DNA from: Eopsaltria australis
Lineage: Eukaryota > Chordata > Aves > Passeriformes > Petroicidae
Direction: 5' to 3'
Assembly (NCBI GenBank): GCA_034509425.1
Contig: JAVTVJ010001688.1
Span: 248,001 to 312,000 of the forward strand
Length of the DNA stretch: 64,000 bases
Positions within the stretch are counted from its first letter, which is position 1. The number at the start of each line of letters is the position of its first letter. The translations under genes were made by a program, and so were the position numbers. The notes under the pieces are model-generated. The model was not told the DNA's origin, made no database searches, and saw only the letters and a list, made by a program, of their open reading frames with translations. Shown here in pieces: positions 59,161 to 64,000 of this stretch.

Positions 59161-62100
59161 ATTATTCAAAGACTGGAGGTTTGGAGGGTTTTTTGGGTTG
59201 TTTTTGTTTTTTTTTTTTCTTTTGGTACTGTTGTTTGTCCATCAAGAAACAGAAATTGAGCAATGAATAAAGGACTTCCACCATCATTCTGTCATTTGCA
59301 CCACTCTCACTTATAAGTCCTGATGTCTCTTATTCTCTTCCGTAGTGTCCTACCAGGTATCTTATCATCTGTAAAAAAGCTTTAATAAAATTTCAGCATT
59401 AATATGCATGAGACTCACTTCAGTTAGCACTGACAGCTGCAAGGAGTAGTGCACATTGATTACACCACAGGATTGATAACTTTCTAAATCCAAATGAATC
59501 TGAAAAGGATGAGCTGTGACAGGAAGTTGAAATATCAGAACAAAGATTTTATTTTCTGACTGCAGAATCAAAGAAGCAAGATCAGCTGACAGATTCATTT
59601 CATCAAAAAGGGTTCAGATAGAATACTTCTAAATGTCCAGATGAAGTTGTCTGTCTGTGTTTTCACTGTTTGTACTTCCATTTCAGCTTCATCTTTTCTA
59701 GTCCATGAAAAATGGAGTTTTGTCTCCATGGGAAACATTGTATTATTCCATTGTAGATAGGGCAGTAAGAACAGATATGTCTTATTACAGGTCGGGAAAA
59801 AGAATTAGACTGTGGATAGTGTCAGTTCCCAAAGGCAGAGGTTCCTTTTTCCTTATTTGCTTCTGACCAAATTAAACAGATTAACTTAGTTTAAATGGAT
59901 GTGAGTCCATCTTATTGATAGCTCTTGCAGTTATGTATTTTGAATATGGTAGCAGCAAGTTTCCAGGTATCACTGGCTTCAGTATTTCCTAGTAGAAATC
60001 TTAATGTGTCCCATGGAGGCATAGGTGGATCCTAACTCACCAGGATTAATATTTTCTGTACATTTCTTTGAGCCATGTAACAAAAAAGGAGACGTTGCAA
60101 CATCAGTGCAGTAGGTGCTAAACCCTCCTGTAGGTCTGAACTGATGGCACTTCTGTGAAGGCAGCAGAAGCTGTGGCACCTGGAAATGCTCTTGTGGAGG
60201 TCTGCTGAGACATGATGCGCTGCTGTGAGGAGATGCCATGTTCTGGTCGTTTGTTTATGATGCCTCTATCCCTGGCTGCTGGGGCTGGGACTGGGTAGAA
60301 AGCTCATACAAGTACAGGGAGAAGGAAAAGAGGAGCTCTGGCTTCAATGATGATATACAGAATTGTCTGCTTCTCCATGCAGGAAGATGAAAATAAAGAT
60401 GATCAAAAAAAACCAAGTCAAATGAGTCTGCATATACTCTAGTTCTACAATGAGTAATGGTGTTTTTAACCTTTGCCTTGATAGAAAATGTTTATTTTAT
60501 GCTTTTAAAGCTTGTCTGTAATACACATCTTTTTTTCTTAGGGAGCTCTGTGCACAAAGCTGTCCTGTATTATTTTCAGGGCAAATCCCAGTTTTTGAAG
60601 TGCCTGAAAATCTGCAGTTCAGGCTTTCTTCAGGGTTCAAGAACTAAGGCTGTAATAATCATAACACTGGATGCCATATAGGTAATTTTGTCCTGAGAAG
60701 GGTTAAGTCAACTAGTTTGCAAATGAGAAGAACGTGGAAGGGAGCCTGAGCCTCTGGGCTCCTGCAGTTGGGCAGGGGATGATGCTCTGGCTCTGATGAC
60801 CCTGATGACTCTGATGAGCTGCTGCAATTGGGATGGTCACACCTTCCTGTTTCTAATATGACACCTCCTGATCCCACAGGTCTCCTGTGAGCTCTCAGAA
60901 AGACTGTTCAGAGAGTTCATACAGCAATAATCAATTTTTCAAGGTTAGTTTTCTAAAGTGTCTGAACTGATTCACAAGGGCATTGGTCTCCAAAGTGGGG
61001 TGCATGCACAGGAAAGACCTGGTTTTCAGGTTTTCAGATTTGGGGGGAAAATATTTTCTGTATTGTCAATAAAAGAGATTTTAGAAAATCACCTCAAAGT
61101 TTATCATAATCTCATCCTTTTTCATCTCTATTGTTGTGCATGCCTTAGAGTGTGCACAATAGTACAACATTAAATATATATAACTTACTAAAAATAATAG
61201 GGGGTGTGCTGAAAATCTTTTTCATGATGGTGTGTGTGATCAAAAATTTTGAAGACTGATACATTAGAGAATCAGCTGATGAAAATCATGGTAATGAGGG
61301 TGCAAACCATGTGGAGGGGTCGGCACGCCTCTTAACAGTAGCTGGTAAAATCAGTCCTCTATTGTGATAGTCACCCACCACTTCCTCTTCTCATTAGTGA
61401 GGTTAGCAGCATAGAAAAAAAAAAAAAAAAGAAGTCAGATCTGTGGCCTTGACTTTTGAAATTACAGACTTCTCAGTGGCAATAACCTCTAACAGAATAA
61501 CTTGACAGACATGCAAAAAATAGTCTCTTATATTCTTCTGGCTTAAATGCCTAGAGCACGTGAGCCAAAGATTTTAATAGTATTTATGCAAATAGGCTTT
61601 CAAATGCACCTTTATTTCTAAAATAATGATGTTTGTTTCATTTCAAGCTTTCAGGCATCAGATCACATGTACCTATGTGGACATTGTCATTCTCTCCTCT
61701 CTGGCCTGGATCTACTACTTTTAGAGTGCTTATAGTTCCAGGATCAGATAACTAATTTAAAATGCACAATGAAACAATGCTTGCAGATGTTGTCCTCCTG
61801 AGTTATATTTAGTACTTGGACTGAAGGAATCACCATACAAACTGCAATGTTGAGAAGACATAAAAAGTAAAAATCTACTTGACTTCACAGTATTTTATGA
61901 ATGTAATTTTCTACCTGAACAATACATCTGGAATTGAAAATATTAGGCAAATAATTCTGTAGAAAGCTAAAGCTGAAAAAAACCACTCATACCTATATAA
62001 ACATCTAGCAAAACATAAGAAATGATACTATTAGGCAGGTAGAAAGGAAAGGGATTTTTCTGTATATTGAGTAACCAGCATCTATATTTGGATTTGTATG

Positions 62101-64000
62101 TATTCCAGTCCCTGCTAGACTTACAGATAGGTTAAAATGTATCCATTAACTTCAAAATCTTGGAAGAAATACTAATGGCAAGCTGTATTTACCAGATGAA
62201 ACTTTCTACTGTGGAAAATTCTCATTATAAGAAAAAGCAATGTTTGCTGCAGTAATTCCAAAGGGCAGTTTTGTTTCAAAGACATTAGTGTCAGCATCTA
62301 CGCTTCACAGGCAAGTGGCCTGGCAGAGAGAGGAGCACATGTTGCTAAATTGATTTTTCAGTTAAGAGACCTCAAATTAACTGTGCTGGCAGCTCCAGCA
62401 TCAGCTAGAGGAATATGCCCACTTAAGGGATCAACAGTCAAAAAAATTCTGTAGCCTTTAAAAGGCAATCATCATCCAAGATGTCCTTGATAAAAGACTA
62501 AGATGCTAATCTCAGTTTTTATGTTTTCTTCATTTTTGCAATAGCTTACAGAAAGTAAAGACAGAGAAACTAAAAAGACAAACCAAAACCAGGAGAGTGC
62601 TGATCCCAAGGGCTGCATGGATCCGTGGTCCATCTAAAGCATTATACACGCTCTAATACCTGGCTGTAGTGGAAGCCTAAGTAGGAAAATTAGAACAGAA
62701 TGAGCATACTGTAGTTTTTTCAAATGCTCTTTTAGCCTTCAAAACCATGCAGGTCTAGGGCTTACTGACTGAATACAATGTCTCTGAACTAATAACTTGC
62801 AGAGGATTTTCTTCCCATTGCTTTGACCATAAACTTCTTGAAATCATGCAAATTTTCTCTCTCCATAGCAGCTCATGGCAGCAAAGTCCCATGCTTTAAT
62901 TGAACATCATGCAAAAGACCTCCACCTTTGGTTTGTTCTCAACCTTTCCACAATAGCTTCATTCAATGCTTTCTAGCACATACATTGGAAAATATGTGTG
63001 TATTGTATGGAAAATCATTCTCATATAATTCACCCTCTCTCACGATTTCACAAACCCACCACATGCTCTCCATAGGCTGGAGAATTTTAGTCTACTTAGC
63101 TGTTTCTGGATTCCTAACAGTAAGAAAGTATTTTCAGGAGAAGTATTTACACTTCAATCCACAAGTGGCTGGTAGTAGGATTTGCTGGAGACACATATGT
63201 GAAAGTTGAATTATGAGTGGCACAAAGAAGGCAAATACAGAACAACTATTTTAAGTCTCTTCCAGGGTCACTTTAGGCAATTGCAGTTGAGCTTTCAAGT
63301 TTCTTGATGCAGGATAATGCAGATGTTGAAAGCTTATGTAGGACGTGTAGGAGCTGAGCAAATATTTGTCCAAGAAAAATAGATCAAGATGCTATATCTG
63401 AAACAGGCGGACCTTTAGTGATGAACATTGGGAGCATACCCTGGGGAATTGCTATGCAGTCTTCATTCCCTTTCTCCTTCACTCTCCTCGGGTGTTTGCC
63501 AGGATTTATTGCTTTGTCAAAAGACGAAGAAGTTGCTAAGACAGAGAGATATACTTGTATCTTTTGTGGTTATTTATCTGTCTCATTCTCTCAAACAGTT
63601 ATTTCTTTAGAGAAAGAAATACCTTTGGATAACCTGTGTTTCAGAGTTATGGGCTCTTTGGGCCCTCAAATAATTTTGAACAACTCATATGAGTTTAGTA
63701 AATAGTGATTAATTTGACTGATTTTCTCTTGCTTTTTTTAACTAAAGTATGCTAAACCAAGACAGGCATGGAGCAAAAGTACTGATAAACTCATCAAGGC
63801 CAATAAAGGTCAGGGTCTAATGCATCATAATTTTCTTGCTCACTTTTGAGAATGGTAAGCAAAAACATCGATAAAATTGAAATAATAGTAAAGCAAATAA
63901 GTTGAAAATTATGTTCTACATTGATTCTTATCAAGTTTGTCTCAATAGGAGGCAGATCTTTCCTCCTTAGAAAGGTTTATGTCAGAGCTTTCTTTTTCTA
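59161..64000. other. Intergenic DNA to window end, no gene seen
   Basis: AT-rich sequence with an A run at about 61418-61432 and short GATGA-type repeats near 60790-60830. The longest frames (for example 63418-63705, + strand, 95 codons) match no protein I know. A mixed-composition stretch near 62280-62480 might be a further conserved element but nothing specific supports it. Confidence 0.45.

Noticed and set aside
1..64000. CRISPR arrays, bacterial operons, tRNA or rRNA genes, intact provirus
   Set aside because: No regularly spaced repeats, no ribosome-binding sites or dense coding, no cloverleaf recognised, and no retroviral internal coding sequence between or beside the LTRs. The window is vertebrate nuclear DNA.

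Overview
This is a vertebrate nuclear window, almost certainly from a bird. The evidence is several 3'-truncated CR1 LINE copies, solo LTRs of an ERVL-like retrovirus family with TG...CA ends, short introns, and a CpG-island promoter in otherwise AT-rich DNA. The LTR type, whose coding-sense end reads as the complement of a 'GGTTTAACCCCAGCTGGC'-like sequence, suggests a neoavian bird rather than chicken. That last point is an inference from memory of avian repeats.

The window holds one protein-coding gene that I can support: EMB (embigin), on the + strand. It has nine coding exons from 23049 to 41766 and encodes about 335 residues, or 328 from the second Met. Every exon has GT/AG boundaries and the phases chain without a break. 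The protein has a Leu-rich signal peptide encoded by a CTG run, a low-complexity N-terminal stalk (exons 2-3), an Ig domain (Cys114/Cys163), a second Ig domain (Cys201/Cys259), a transmembrane helix with the glutamate typical of the basigin family, and a short Lys-rich cytoplasmic tail. Embigin is known as an ancillary chaperone of monocarboxylate transporters. The last coding exon appears frame-shifted relative to the tail known from mammals, giving an earlier stop.

Layout. 1-22560 is intergenic: CR1 copies at about 9.4, 11.1 and 14.0 kb, and ERVL-type LTRs at 13.2 and 20.5 kb. 22560-23500 is the CpG island with promoter and exon 1. 23161-41729 holds exons 2-9 and their introns. Introns 1 and 2 contain two collinear diverged copies of a ~0.8 kb block, which may record a tandem duplication that also produced exon 3. 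Introns 5 and 6 carry antisense open frames that look like old retrocopy remnants. 41767 to about 45.4 kb is the probable 3' UTR or 3' gene end, containing another LTR and a CR1. 45.4-64 kb is intergenic with one more LTR (52.6 kb) and several sequence blocks that look like conserved non-coding elements. The most striking is a pair of identical 12-bp palindromes exactly 21 bp apart at 55678-55710.

All four LTRs belong to one related group and lie in the same (minus) orientation, opposite to EMB. Two have perfect 5-bp target-site duplications. I found no tRNA, rRNA, CRISPR, bacterial operon or intact viral coding region.
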